Shown here piece by piece: positions 17,356-25,685 of a stretch of 64,000 nucleotides of DNA (position 1 is its first letter; each line of letters opens with the position of its first letter). The DNA is from Bacteroidota bacterium. Lineage in GTDB: Bacteria; Bacteroidota; Bacteroidia; Sphingobacteriales; Sphingobacteriaceae. The stretch is taken from contig JAMFRP010000011.1 of assembly GCA_026224775.1 (NCBI GenBank), positions 62,001-126,000 of the forward strand. Reading direction: 5' to 3'. The notes under the pieces are model-generated. The model ran no database searches, was not told the origin of the DNA, and worked only from the letters and a program-made list of their open reading frames with translations. A program made the translations under genes and the position numbers.

Positions 17356-18162
17356 ATGTATACGACACATCGAAATTCACTAAAAACGACCATCTTGAAG
17401 AGAGGATTTTTATTCACGATTTCTTGTATCCTGTCATTAAACGCAGTGGCGCAAAACACAAAGAAAACAGTTATGAAACCTAATGTTCTTTATCAATACG
17501 GAATTGCAGAATCTTTTTTTGGCGGCTTATTCAAAGAAGGAATACCTGTGAGCCGCTTAAGTCTGAAAGGAGATTTCGGGCTCGTAGCTGCTTCATTGCT
17601 TGACGGCGAGATGATACAATCCCAGGGCAAAGTTTATCAGACCAAAGCAGACGGTCAAACTATCATTGCACCTGACTCACTTAAAGCGCCATTTGCAATG
17701 GTTTGTTTTTTCAAACCGGATACGTCCTTCCGGATCAGCTCGGTAATGTCACAAAAGGAGGTCTTTAATCTGATTGAAAGTCATTTGCCCAGTAAAAATG
17801 GGATTTATGCAATAAAGATATCCGGCCTTTTTAAGCACGTCAAAACAAGATCATTTCATCCGGTAGAGAAAACTCCCTATCCGCCTATCGCTGAAGTTAT
17901 TGCCGGGCAAGAAGTATTTGATTATGGTCAGGCACGAGGAATAATGTTTGGTTTCAAAATGCCGGACTACACAAGCCAAATTAATGTCGCCGGTTTTCAT
18001 TTTCACTTTCTTTCAGACAAAGCTGATAAAGGCGGACATGTACTGGACTTTGAAGCGGAAAGCATCCTGGTTGAGATTGCTTTGATAAAAAGTGTAGAGC
18101 TGGAAATACCCGATAATACTGAATTTTTTGATTGCAAATTTAAAAATTCGGGGCTTAAGTGA
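17356..18162 (+). CDS. budA: Exported alpha-acetolactate decarboxylase
   Basis: A 268-residue protein of the acetolactate decarboxylase family, which converts 2-acetolactate to acetoin. Family blocks: YQYGIAESFFGG, KGDFGLVAASLLDGEM, and the metal-site FHFHFLSDKADKGGHVLDF with three His for zinc. Residues ~10-34 (RGFLFTISCILSLNAVAQ) form a signal peptide, so the enzyme is predicted outside the cytosol. Several upstream starts are in frame (GTG 17317, ATG 17335); ATG 17356 gives the best signal peptide. No acetolactate synthase or butanediol dehydrogenase gene is near, so its pathway partner is not visible. Confidence 0.85.
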   Translation: MYTTHRNSLKTTILKRGFLFTISCILSLNAVAQNTKKTVMKPNVLYQYGIAESFFGGLFKEGIPVSRLSLKGDFGLVAASLLDGEMIQSQGKVYQTKADGQTIIAPDSLKAPFAMVCFFKPDTSFRISSVMSQKEVFNLIESHLPSKNGIYAIKISGLFKHVKTRSFHPVEKTPYPPIAEVIAGQEVFDYGQARGIMFGFKMPDYTSQINVAGFHFHFLSDKADKGGHVLDFEAESILVEIALIKSVELEIPDNTEFFDCKFKNSGLK

Positions 18163-18291
18163 ACGAAACCCTGCCTGTTTAATTATAATAGATACGCAGT
18201 TGTATTGTTGAATATTTAAGTGTTTCTCGTTATTGTGTTTCTTTACTTTTTTAGGATATCCTTTTCAATCAAAAATTGATAATTTTGATAC

Positions 18292-18885
18292 ATGCCAAAT
18301 GTACAGCCACTTGTCGATCATATTCGTAAACAAATGGAGTTGTCTGATGATGAACAGGCCTACCTTGCAACCTTACTACGGGTGGGGATTTATAAAAAAA
18401 GGCAATTTATCGATCAGCCAGGCTACGTATCGCGCTATCGTAATTATGTAGTTAAAGGAGCTTTAAGAGCCTACATAATCGGCAATGACGGCCAGGAACA
18501 TACCATATCACTGGCCATAGAAGATTGGTTTATTGGCGATCCCGGTAGTTATTTGTCACAAGAGCCGGCAACACTGTTCGTAGAGGCTGCGGAGAATTGT
18601 GTTGTCATCCAGCTGAGCTTTGAAAATGAGCAAATGCTTATGGAAAAACTGCCTAAATTTGAACGTTATTTTAGGATCAGGGCACATAATACGGCCGTCA
18701 ATTTTCAAAAAAGAGTTCTCTCCAATATCAGTCAAACTGCAGAAGAACGATATGATAATTTTATCAGTAAATATCCTCAGCTGATTTCTCGTTTCCCGCT
18801 TTATGTAATAGCTTCCTATTTGGGAATGTCAAGAGAATTCTTATCTAGAATACGCAATAACCGCGCAAATCACAAAACAGTGTGA
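18292..18885 (+). CDS. Crp/Fnr-type cyclic nucleotide-binding-like regulator
   Basis: A 197-residue protein with a cNMP-binding-like beta barrel (RNYVVKGALRAYIIGNDGQEHTI, a GDPGSYLSQEPA loop) and a short C-terminal helix-turn-helix (SRFPLYVIASYLGMSREFLSRIR). The cAMP-binding PRAATV-type motif is not obvious, as in many Bacteroidota relatives that respond to other signals. It is 99 bp upstream of an SDR gene on the same strand. Confidence 0.85.
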   Translation: MPNVQPLVDHIRKQMELSDDEQAYLATLLRVGIYKKRQFIDQPGYVSRYRNYVVKGALRAYIIGNDGQEHTISLAIEDWFIGDPGSYLSQEPATLFVEAAENCVVIQLSFENEQMLMEKLPKFERYFRIRAHNTAVNFQKRVLSNISQTAEERYDNFISKYPQLISRFPLYVIASYLGMSREFLSRIRNNRANHKTV

Positions 18886-18984
18886 CTTAGTTCACAAGTA
18901 TTTGGTGATCCAGTTCCTTTTTGATTGCTTGTTCTTTTCTCAATTTTGCGTAGTCAATAATGACAAGATTAAAAATATTTGATA

Positions 18985-19752
18985 ATGCAAGACTTTTCAA
19001 AAGAATTTTCGGGTCGCAAAGCTTTTGTAACCGGAGGTTCACGTGGCATTGGAGCCGCGATAGCTCAACGATTATTAGACGGCGGTGCCGAAGTAGTAAT
19101 TTCAGCTCGTTCAAAACATGAGGACACACCAGCAGGCGCGACTTTTATTAAAGGAGACATCAGCACAGTGGATGGAGCAAATGCGCTTGCTCGGGAGGTT
19201 TTGGAAACATTAGGCGGGATCGATATCCTAATTAATAACGCTGGTTCGGCAAGAGTGCATTTAGGCGGTTCCGCTGCTATACCAGATGAAGAATGGTTGG
19301 ATGCGCTTGATTTGAACTTTCTATCTGCTGTTAGAACCACTAACGCCCTGTTACCTGCATTAAAAGAATCGTCAAATGCTGCGATTGTTAATATTTCATC
19401 AGGTGGCCCAAATGCTTTTTTAGCCCCTTTATTACATTACGGCGCCGCAAAAGCAGCTCTTAATACATATTCCCTGGGCTTGGCAGCTGAGCTTGCCCCT
19501 AAGAAAATAAGGGTGAATACTGTTACTCCAGGGTTGGTTGTCACTCCTGGTGCAGATGAAATCAGAAAGGTATTTACCGACGCAATGGGTGTTCCCGAAG
19601 GCGCAATGGGGGGAATGGTTCCGCTAGGCCGTATGGGTCAGGCCTTAGAAGTAGCCGAAGTTGTTGCTTTACTTGCTTCTGATCGCGGAATATGGATTAC
19701 CGGACAAAATTATTTTGTGGACGGTGGTATGGCTGCAATTGGTAAAAAATAG
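18985..19752 (+). CDS. Short-chain dehydrogenase/reductase
   Basis: A 255-residue classical SDR with GGSRGIGAAIA (cofactor loop), NNAGSARVH, the Ser in NISSGG, YGAAKAA (YxxxK) and the C-terminal GQNYFVDGG. Start ATG 18985; an in-frame TTG lies two codons upstream. It resembles 3-oxoacyl-ACP reductase-like and sugar or xenobiotic dehydrogenases, and substrate cannot be assigned. Probably controlled by the preceding Crp-type regulator. Confidence 0.87.
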   Translation: MQDFSKEFSGRKAFVTGGSRGIGAAIAQRLLDGGAEVVISARSKHEDTPAGATFIKGDISTVDGANALAREVLETLGGIDILINNAGSARVHLGGSAAIPDEEWLDALDLNFLSAVRTTNALLPALKESSNAAIVNISSGGPNAFLAPLLHYGAAKAALNTYSLGLAAELAPKKIRVNTVTPGLVVTPGADEIRKVFTDAMGVPEGAMGGMVPLGRMGQALEVAEVVALLASDRGIWITGQNYFVDGGMAAIGKK

Positions 19753-19921
19753 TTAATCCTCAATGTATTTCCGGTGACAGATGCAACTCATTTAGCAGGT
19801 ATGGCTATTTAATAAATAGCCATATCTATTGCTGCTTCATAGCATAATCAATACTTTAAGAGAAGTATTTAATTAAAATATTACATATTGTTTCTAATAT
19901 TAAATTTAAACCTATTATCAC

Positions 19922-20161
19922 ATGAAAACTCAAAATGAATCAATGATTTTTTGTTTGATACTATGCTTAGGCCTTATAGTTTCCTGCAAAAATCAAAACA
20001 AGGGTACAATATTGAGTTATATTGAAACGAGAACGGATGGAAACATAGCATCTGGCGGGATATTCAGCACTTACAAAAGTGGGCTGGGAATTAGAGAGGT
20101 TCGATTAGTTAAGAAAATTATTACGATTGCTAACCGTATAAATGGGAAGGTTGAAAATTAG
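19922..20161 (+). CDS. Small predicted lipoprotein
   Basis: A 79-residue product with a lipoprotein signal (FCLILCLGLIVSC, lipobox Cys at 22). The mature part has no recognised domain. It may be a truncated version of a longer lipoprotein because it lies at the edge of a gene-decay zone. A 42-codon frame at 20272-20400 just downstream has an ATG but no independent support. Confidence 0.4.
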   Translation: MKTQNESMIFCLILCLGLIVSCKNQNKGTILSYIETRTDGNIASGGIFSTYKSGLGIREVRLVKKIITIANRINGKVEN

Positions 20162-20353
20162 GATGAACTAATAACTTCAAGATCCGAGAAAACATTGCAA
20201 CTGTTTTTAAATCTTAAAAGCCAAAGCATAAATTCTTTCTTAGAATTTCGAAATCCGATAAAACAATAAATATGGATACTTATACGATTAAAACCCTGTA
20301 TCCTGTAAAGGAAAGTGGCGACCTTAGCTATATATTAACTGAGATTAAACGCC

Positions 20354-20683
20354 TTAATCGTGAAATTTTAAACCATCAACAGCTTTGTTTACTTTTTTAA
20401 CATCGCCATAAAATACAAGGCCCACCAAGTCCTGCTCATCATCTGTAAAGTTGGCCATGGTCTTTAGGTTGTCCTCCTCTGTCATGGTGGCAAACAACGG
20501 GTATGAATAGATGCCGATATGCAGTTCACGCTCCTTAGCACGTTTGAAGGCCCGCTGCATTTGCCCAATACCGTCAGCCTTATAAATCACCATGGGCTGC
20601 TTTAAAAAGGGCATATAAGTATTGTTTGAAGCAGTAACCGGTCGAAAACCCAATATTCCACACCTTCGCGAAAGGTGCGACAT
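20354..20683 (-). pseudogene. 5'-truncated DUF2000 family gene
   Basis: The last ~80 residues (PFLKQPMVIYKADGIGQMQRAFKRA..., DEQDLVGLVFYGDVKKVNKAVDGLKF) match the C-terminal half of DUF2000 proteins, which are small peptidyl-tRNA-hydrolase-like proteins. The family N-terminus, with its conserved opening strands and nucleotide-like loop, is missing; the first ~25 codons are unrelated. The break coincides with the start of a serine recombinase relic on the other strand, suggesting that the element inserted into or beside this gene. Its missing half was not found elsewhere in the window. Confidence 0.6.
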
Positions 20684-20712
20684 TAGCCCAAGCCAGGAGA
20701 GGCACCAACTGT

Positions 20713-22220
20713 GTGATCTATACCCGCGTTAGCACTAAAGAACAAGCAGATAAAAATCTAAGTTTAGAGACTCAAAAAAAAGCTTGTAATATCTATACCG
20801 AGCGACACGGCTATTCGGTGCTTGCGAACTTTGGCGGTACCTTTGAAAGCGCGCAGACGGACGAGCGCCGTGAATTTACGGCCATGCTTGCTTTCGTCAA
20901 AAAATCCAAACAACATATATCCTATATCATCGTCTACAGTTTAGAGCGCTTCTCCCGTAATGACAACTCTATTTGGCTGAGCGGCCAATTGCGCAAACTC
21001 GGCATTGAGATAGTTTCGGTTACCCAACCCATTGATACTTCAAGTTCATCTGGCCAGATGCAGCAAAAGATGTTGTTTTTGTTCGGTGAATTTGATAACC
21101 AACTGCGTAAGGAAAAATGCGCGGCGGGAATAAAAGAAATGTTATTACGGGGATATTGGCCAACCGCTCCGCCTTTAGGATATGACAACATTCGGGTAGA
21201 AGGTAAACGCAAAATCGTAGTTAATCAAAAAGGCAAATTGCTTCTTCAGGCATTCAACTGGAAAGTAAATGAGGAATTGAATAACGAAGCTATCCGTCAG
21301 CGATTGGCTCAGAAAGGGCTAAAACTTAACCACCAACGTATTTCCGAAATATTCCGGAATTCTTTTTATTGCGGTTTGATGGCGCACAATATGTTGGAAG
21401 GTCGTGTGATAGAAGGGAACCAGGAGAAGGTGGTGAGCAAAGAACTGTTTTTGCAGGTAAACGGTTTGCTTGATCAAAACGCACACGGCTACAAACTGGT
21501 GGAAGAGAATCCGGCTATTCCGTTGAAGCGGTTTATTTATTGTGAGGATTGCGGCAGGCTAATGAGGGGCTATCTGGCCAAAAAAAAAGATATCCATTAT
21601 TATAAATGCAATACGGTTGGCTGCTGCAATAATAAAAATGCAGGTAAGCTGAATGAGACTTTTTATAATATCTTGAATTATTTCAGCTTGCAAGAAGATG
21701 CCCCAGTAGAGGTGCGCGATTTGATAAAAGCACAGATGACGACGACGTTCAATGAAATGACCGATGGTCAGCAAGATGACCTTGGATTATTGGAAAGTCA
21801 ATTATTTGATCTGAATAAAAAGATTGAGAGATTAGAAGAAAGGTATATAGAAGAGGAGATCTCGACGGAACTTTACAATAAATATGGGTCAAAATACTTA
21901 GAAGAAAAGAAGGGACTTGAAGAAGTTTTGTGGAAATCTTCAAGGGGGGGCGAACCTCACTCAGAGCATCAATTTAGCCCTCAGTTTGGTATCAAAAATG
22001 GCGTTTAAATGGCGTGGAGGGGATTATTTCACAAAACAGAAGATTCATTCTTGCTATTCCCAAGCGGCATAGGTTACAGTAAGAAAACCGATGGGTGTCG
22101 AACTTCTCGAATAAATTTTGTGTTTTTGTATATTGCTTATTTACACCAGATTATAGGCAATAAAAAAGCGGCATACCAGAATTAAATCTGGATTTTGCCA
22201 CTTTCGCCTGTTTGGTAGCC
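20713..22220 (+). pseudogene. Large serine recombinase, frameshifted C-terminus
   Basis: The uninterrupted frame 20713-22008 gives 431 residues: a resolvase domain beginning IYTRVSTKEQADKN, the catalytic helix SLERFSRND, a recombinase domain (WPTAPPLGYDN), and a zinc ribbon (CEDCGRLMRG...CNTVGC) plus coiled coil. Two kinds of damage are visible. The family N-terminus continues upstream without an ATG (AKGATLAQAR) until a stop at 20635. Downstream, homology continues in other frames: after a G7 run at 21944-21950 (ANLTQSINLALSLVSK), then FLLFPSGIGYSKKTDG, then SGIPELNLDFATF after an A6 run. It is therefore most likely inactive, unless the indels are sequencing errors. Confidence 0.75.
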
Positions 22221-22223
22221 CCG

Positions 22224-22317
22224 CCCGAAAGTTTTTCGAATTACTTTTTAGATGATTTGAAGCTTTTGGCTAATATTTCAGGGTAAATCATTCAGATAGT
22301 TATGTTAAATCCGATTT
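22224..22317 (+). repeat. 94-bp direct repeat, copy 1
   Basis: Starts CCCGAAAGTTTTTCGAATTA and ends GTTAAATCCGATTT. It matches 24891-24984 with only a handful of mismatches. It is just beyond the recombinase relic's 3' end, where an element terminus would be expected. The two copies bracket an epimerase fragment, a thioredoxin-like gene and a second recombinase C-terminus. Confidence 0.7.
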
Positions 22318-22357
22318 TGCAAAACGATAACAACCTGACGGTAGTTTAATTATTGAC

Positions 22358-22390
22358 GGAGTTAAATCCATCGGCATTAACTCCGATTTT
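22358..22390 (+). terminator. Hairpin with T-rich 3' side
   Basis: GGAGTTAA (22358-22365) pairs with TTAACTCC (22377-22384) around an 11-nt loop and is followed by GATTTT. It lies between the direct repeat and the epimerase fragment. Weak terminator or element-end structure. Confidence 0.35.
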
Positions 22391-22434
22391 CCTACAATCC
22401 TTTAGGAATTCATTAAGAAATACAGGGATACCTA

Positions 22435-22962
22435 ATGCGTGCGCATATAGACTCATTATCAAATCTCCGAAAAATTAACGGCAAAATAAATGACGGCGAA
22501 ACTCAGGATAAAATTCATTATCAGGCAGTATCGGATAAAAACACCATTGCTAATTTCACCAATCATGCTTACTTCAATCTGAATTCCTGTGGTGGCAACA
22601 TTTTAGACCATAAACTGACCGTTTTTTCAAACCACGTTATGAAAGCCGATAATGGGTTTATCCCTACAGGATTTATTAGACCGGCCGGGGCGCTCAGGCT
22701 AAATGGAGAGCCGGTCAGGACTAAAATAGAAGTCAGTGAAAGCGGAGCATTGGAAGGCCTGAATAATTATTATATATTGGATGATAAGGAAGAGGGCACT
22801 ATTAAAATAGCTGCATCTCTCAGGTCTCCCACTACGGAAAAGGGTATTAATGTTTACACCGATTACCCTTCCTTAATGATTTATATAGGCGATTTTTTGT
22901 CGAACATCTATAGAGGTCATAATGAAATTGAATATAATTCGTTTAGCGGATTATGGCTATGA
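22435..22962 (+). pseudogene. Aldose 1-epimerase (mutarotase) fragment
   Basis: 175 codons matching the central to C-terminal half of galactose mutarotase: IHYQAVSDK, NFTNHAYFNLNS (the family N-L/F-T-NH-x-Y-FNL motif), GFIPTG and the distal YPSLMIYIGDFL. The N-terminal ~150 residues are absent, and the last family strands (Glu-containing Q-x-P block) are replaced by an unrelated ending. Both ends are lost, so it is a dead fragment. Its origin may be a sugar-use cluster like the one downstream. Confidence 0.7.
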
Positions 22963-22978
22963 AAAGTCCGTCATTCGT

Positions 22979-24445
22979 TTATTTTGCAATCAGCAACCTG
23001 TCCAATAACTTTTGCAAGTTAGGATTGGATGGCCGGTCCGCATCCTCCGAGATAATCCGGCCGTCAGGGCCGATCAGTATAAAACGCGGAATGGAATTGA
23101 TATTGAACTGCTGGATAAAACCGGAACGAAAAGCATTGTCCGTGATCAGCTGGATACCGCCCAACTGGTGATCCGCTATATATTGCTTCCATTTCCCCGC
23201 ATCCTTTAAATTGTCAACCGAAAGGCTGACAAATCGGATCGGTTTACCAGCATATTTGGTTTCAATACCCTGTAAAAAAGGGATTTCCTGCTTGCAGGGG
23301 CCACACCATTGCGCCCATATATCGATATACACATAGTTCCCTTTCAGGTCATTCAGGGCGACCGCCTTTCCATGCACATCGTTATACGTAAACAAAGGAG
23401 CCATCGTGCCCGGCGCAAATTGTTGCCGGTGTTCATAAGCCGCCTGTATCTCCGCCCGGTAAACCGTATCCTTCGCCACAGAAAGATAACGCTGGTACAC
23501 ATCATCCGCACTCCCGCCTGATTTGATCGTGGCCAGCGCATGGTCATACAGCAAATATTCCTGCACAACCGGATCACTGACCATCTTTAGCACCATATCT
23601 GTCTTTTGCCCATAAACGTTTCCCCCGGCTGCTCCCGTCCGCATCTGTTGCAACTGCGTCAACTGATCGATCCGGAATTTCAGCAGGTCAGTATAAGCAT
23701 TCCCGCAATTCAGCATTTCCGCATCATTCATATTAAAATTTCGCCATACCGCAGAATCCAGGGCTTTCCGAACCGGAACAGCCATCTTTTTCACATGCGC
23801 CGAATCATTCATGGCCATGAACTGTTTGATGTGCTGCTGTATTTCGCCGGGCTTTAATGTAGTCATATAAGCCAAAGCCTTCCGCTGGATGGCCGGGTCG
23901 ATTCCGTAAACCACCAGGTAAAGGAAAGTATAGCAGCGTGTAGTATAGTCGATATTTTTTTGCTGGGTGCGCAGAAAATAGGCGCTCAGTCCTGGTTTAT
24001 TCAGCAAGCCTTGCGCGGCCTGCCGGTAACCGTCCGACTGCCGCTTAAACACATCCGGTTCTATAAAATTCGCCTTTTCAGACAAATACTTCCCGTTCAG
24101 AGGCAAATAGGATCCGACTAACGTTTGTAGCTTAGCCAATATCGTATTTTCCGGGCCGCCAATTCCTTTAAATTTTGTTGCGGGATCTAAATTCAGGCCG
24201 TAACCAGCCTGAAGGTACAGTGTTAAAGTGTCCAGTTGGTAATAACCGCTGTCGGCCTTTGCCAGCACAACGTTGAAATCTCCCCTGGCATCAAACGCGA
24301 CAGAACTGTTGAAGTGATGCAGGCCGGTCATTATTTGGGTAGTGCCTGCAAGCGCTGGCAGTCGTCCGTAAATCCGGGCGGGATTGCCCTGCGAAAAGCA
24401 GGCCGTTACCCAGCAAACCAAAACCAAGCTATAAACAAATCTCAT
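22979..24445 (-). CDS. Exported TlpA-like thioredoxin protein
   Basis: A 488-residue periplasmic protein. ATG 24445 is chosen because it gives a signal peptide (FVYSLVLVCWVTACFSQG); an in-frame TTG at 24484 adds 13 residues. A long N-terminal helical and beta region with many Gln/Tyr/Lys is followed by a C-terminal thioredoxin fold: TYNDVHGKAVALNDLKG, WAQWCGPCKQE (CxxC) and cis-Pro in NSIPRFILIGPDG. It has visibly higher GC than its neighbours and is the only intact gene in the decay zone. It is convergent with the epimerase fragment. Likely a periplasmic disulfide reductase. Confidence 0.85.
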   Translation of the reverse strand: MRFVYSLVLVCWVTACFSQGNPARIYGRLPALAGTTQIMTGLHHFNSSVAFDARGDFNVVLAKADSGYYQLDTLTLYLQAGYGLNLDPATKFKGIGGPENTILAKLQTLVGSYLPLNGKYLSEKANFIEPDVFKRQSDGYRQAAQGLLNKPGLSAYFLRTQQKNIDYTTRCYTFLYLVVYGIDPAIQRKALAYMTTLKPGEIQQHIKQFMAMNDSAHVKKMAVPVRKALDSAVWRNFNMNDAEMLNCGNAYTDLLKFRIDQLTQLQQMRTGAAGGNVYGQKTDMVLKMVSDPVVQEYLLYDHALATIKSGGSADDVYQRYLSVAKDTVYRAEIQAAYEHRQQFAPGTMAPLFTYNDVHGKAVALNDLKGNYVYIDIWAQWCGPCKQEIPFLQGIETKYAGKPIRFVSLSVDNLKDAGKWKQYIADHQLGGIQLITDNAFRSGFIQQFNINSIPRFILIGPDGRIISEDADRPSNPNLQKLLDRLLIAK

Positions 24446-24689
24446 GCAAATTGATTTTTTCACGCAGCTAAAATAAAAAACCAATATTAAGATAAGATTT
24501 TATGATGGTAATGTTACAGCAGGTGGATCAGTACGGACCCCGTTATTGTTTGGAATAGTATTTAAGGAAGGTGATTAAAGTCAACCTCCACAAATGTGCC
24601 TGTTCGACATCGTATTGAATTTTCAACGATTTCACCAATTTTGCCCACCCCGAATTTCATTCCTTTCTCATCGTCCAACTCGGCGATTG

Positions 24690-24922
24690 TGAATAACTTT
24701 TTCAAATTCAAGGTGTCTATCGAAACTAAACGGCAACTTATAAGTTCAATGTACCCTGAAAACCTATGTTATGACGGAACTCAATATCGAACTTTTTATT
24801 TAAGTGAATCGCTATTGCTTATTAACAGCCAATTGGAAGGCATAAAAAAAGAGGAAAAGTTGTGTTTTAACAACATTTCCCCTCAAGTAGCCCGAAAGTT
24901 TTTCGAATTATTTTTTAGATGA
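24690..24922 (+). pseudogene. C-terminal fragment of a second serine recombinase
   Basis: Within an open frame from 24596, the last ~75 codons read like the C-terminal tail of Bacteroidota serine recombinases: VSIETKRQLISSMYPENLCYDGTQYRTFYLSES. Its final codons (RKFFELFFR) fall in the 94-bp direct repeat shared with the recombinase relic 2.6 kb to the left. The catalytic parts are missing. Assigned by pattern, moderate confidence. Confidence 0.5.
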
Positions 24923-24984
24923 TTTGAAGCTTTTGGCTAATATTTCAGGATAAATCATTCATATAGCTATGTTAAATCCGATTT
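24891..24984 (+). repeat. 94-bp direct repeat, copy 2
   Basis: Second copy of the sequence at 22224-22317, in the same orientation, overlapping the end of a recombinase C-terminus fragment. The sequence diverges immediately after ATCCGATTT in both copies, so this is a sharp repeat boundary. Confidence 0.7.
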
Positions 24985-24999
24985 ACGGAGGCCATTGAT

Positions 25000-25497
25000 A
25001 CCTTTACCGTCTCTAGTGTACCTATCCAACCATTACGCATGTGGGCGACATTACCGCCCTTTTCATTAAGAATCCAGGATTTCCTTTTTATCGCAGTGAT
25101 ACCCAAAATACCGATAAATGGGGATATCCGCTCAATAGGTCTGAAATAAGAATGTATTAAACCAGGACGACAATACTAGAGGTGGCTGGTCAACGGATAA
25201 CATGGATGTATCCACTTCGAAGCGCGGGATTGGATCGGCCCTGGGGTAAATAATGATAAAGTTTATCAGAGTTTTACACTACAGCAGGTAATTATGCCAA
25301 TGATGCTCAAACCGCAGGTTATGGAGGCACCATGAATGTTGAGGAAGTTGTAGCTCCAGGCGGACCAGAATAGCATAAGCGGTTTGCATACGCTTAATTT
25401 CACCCTCAGTCAACAGACTACCGTTACTTTCGGTTGAGTGGTGAGTACGCAAAGTACTACTTATGCAATTTACTTGCATTAAATTGCGTAGCTTATA
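25000..25497 (+). pseudogene. Multiply frameshifted DUF5013-like lipoprotein remnant
   Basis: Translating all three + frames recovers consecutive pieces of one protein type: HVGDITALFIKNPGFPFYR...KWGYPLNR near 25050-25140, FEARDWIGPGVNNDKVYQSFT near 25215-25277, AGNYANDAQTAGYGGTMNVEEVVAPGG near 25284-25372, and HTLNFTLSQQTTVTFG...VVSTQSTTYAIYL ending near 25480. The order and content (NDKVYQSFTL, MNVEEVVAPG, FTLSQQTTVTFG) match the C-terminal domain of DUF5013/DUF4998-type PUL lipoproteins. At least three frame changes and several stops show a long-dead gene, possibly part of an older utilisation locus. Confidence 0.55.
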
Positions 25498-25503
25498 ATT
25501 AAG

Positions 25504-25541
25504 AAGCCCATCTCATTTTAGTAAAAATGGGATGGGCTTTT
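25504..25541 (+). terminator. Strong intrinsic terminator
   Basis: AAGCCCATCTCATTTT pairs with AAAATGGGATGGGCTT with one mismatch and an AGTA-type loop, followed by TTTT. It directly follows the DUF5013-like remnant and separates it from the GH2 gene. Confidence 0.8.
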
Positions 25542-25685
25542 CACCTGTTATGAGGCAGACTGTGGTTGCCTGATAATTTATTTTCATAATTTTTTTGTTA
25601 CAAGCGGGTGTCTTTCATCATTATAGATACTCTATTAGTAACAAACCAAATTATTTAAAAGCTCTTCATTATACGAATTCTCATT

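Noticed and set aside
20272..20400. 42-codon frame beginning MDTYTIKTLY next to the DUF2000 fragment
   Set aside because: It overlaps the convergent fragment and has no family resemblance or clear ribosome-binding context.
22163..22206. Interrupted inverted repeat (CCAGA/TCTGG core) resembling a terminator
   Set aside because: It lies inside the decayed recombinase coding sequence (SGIPELNLDF region), so the symmetry is probably incidental.
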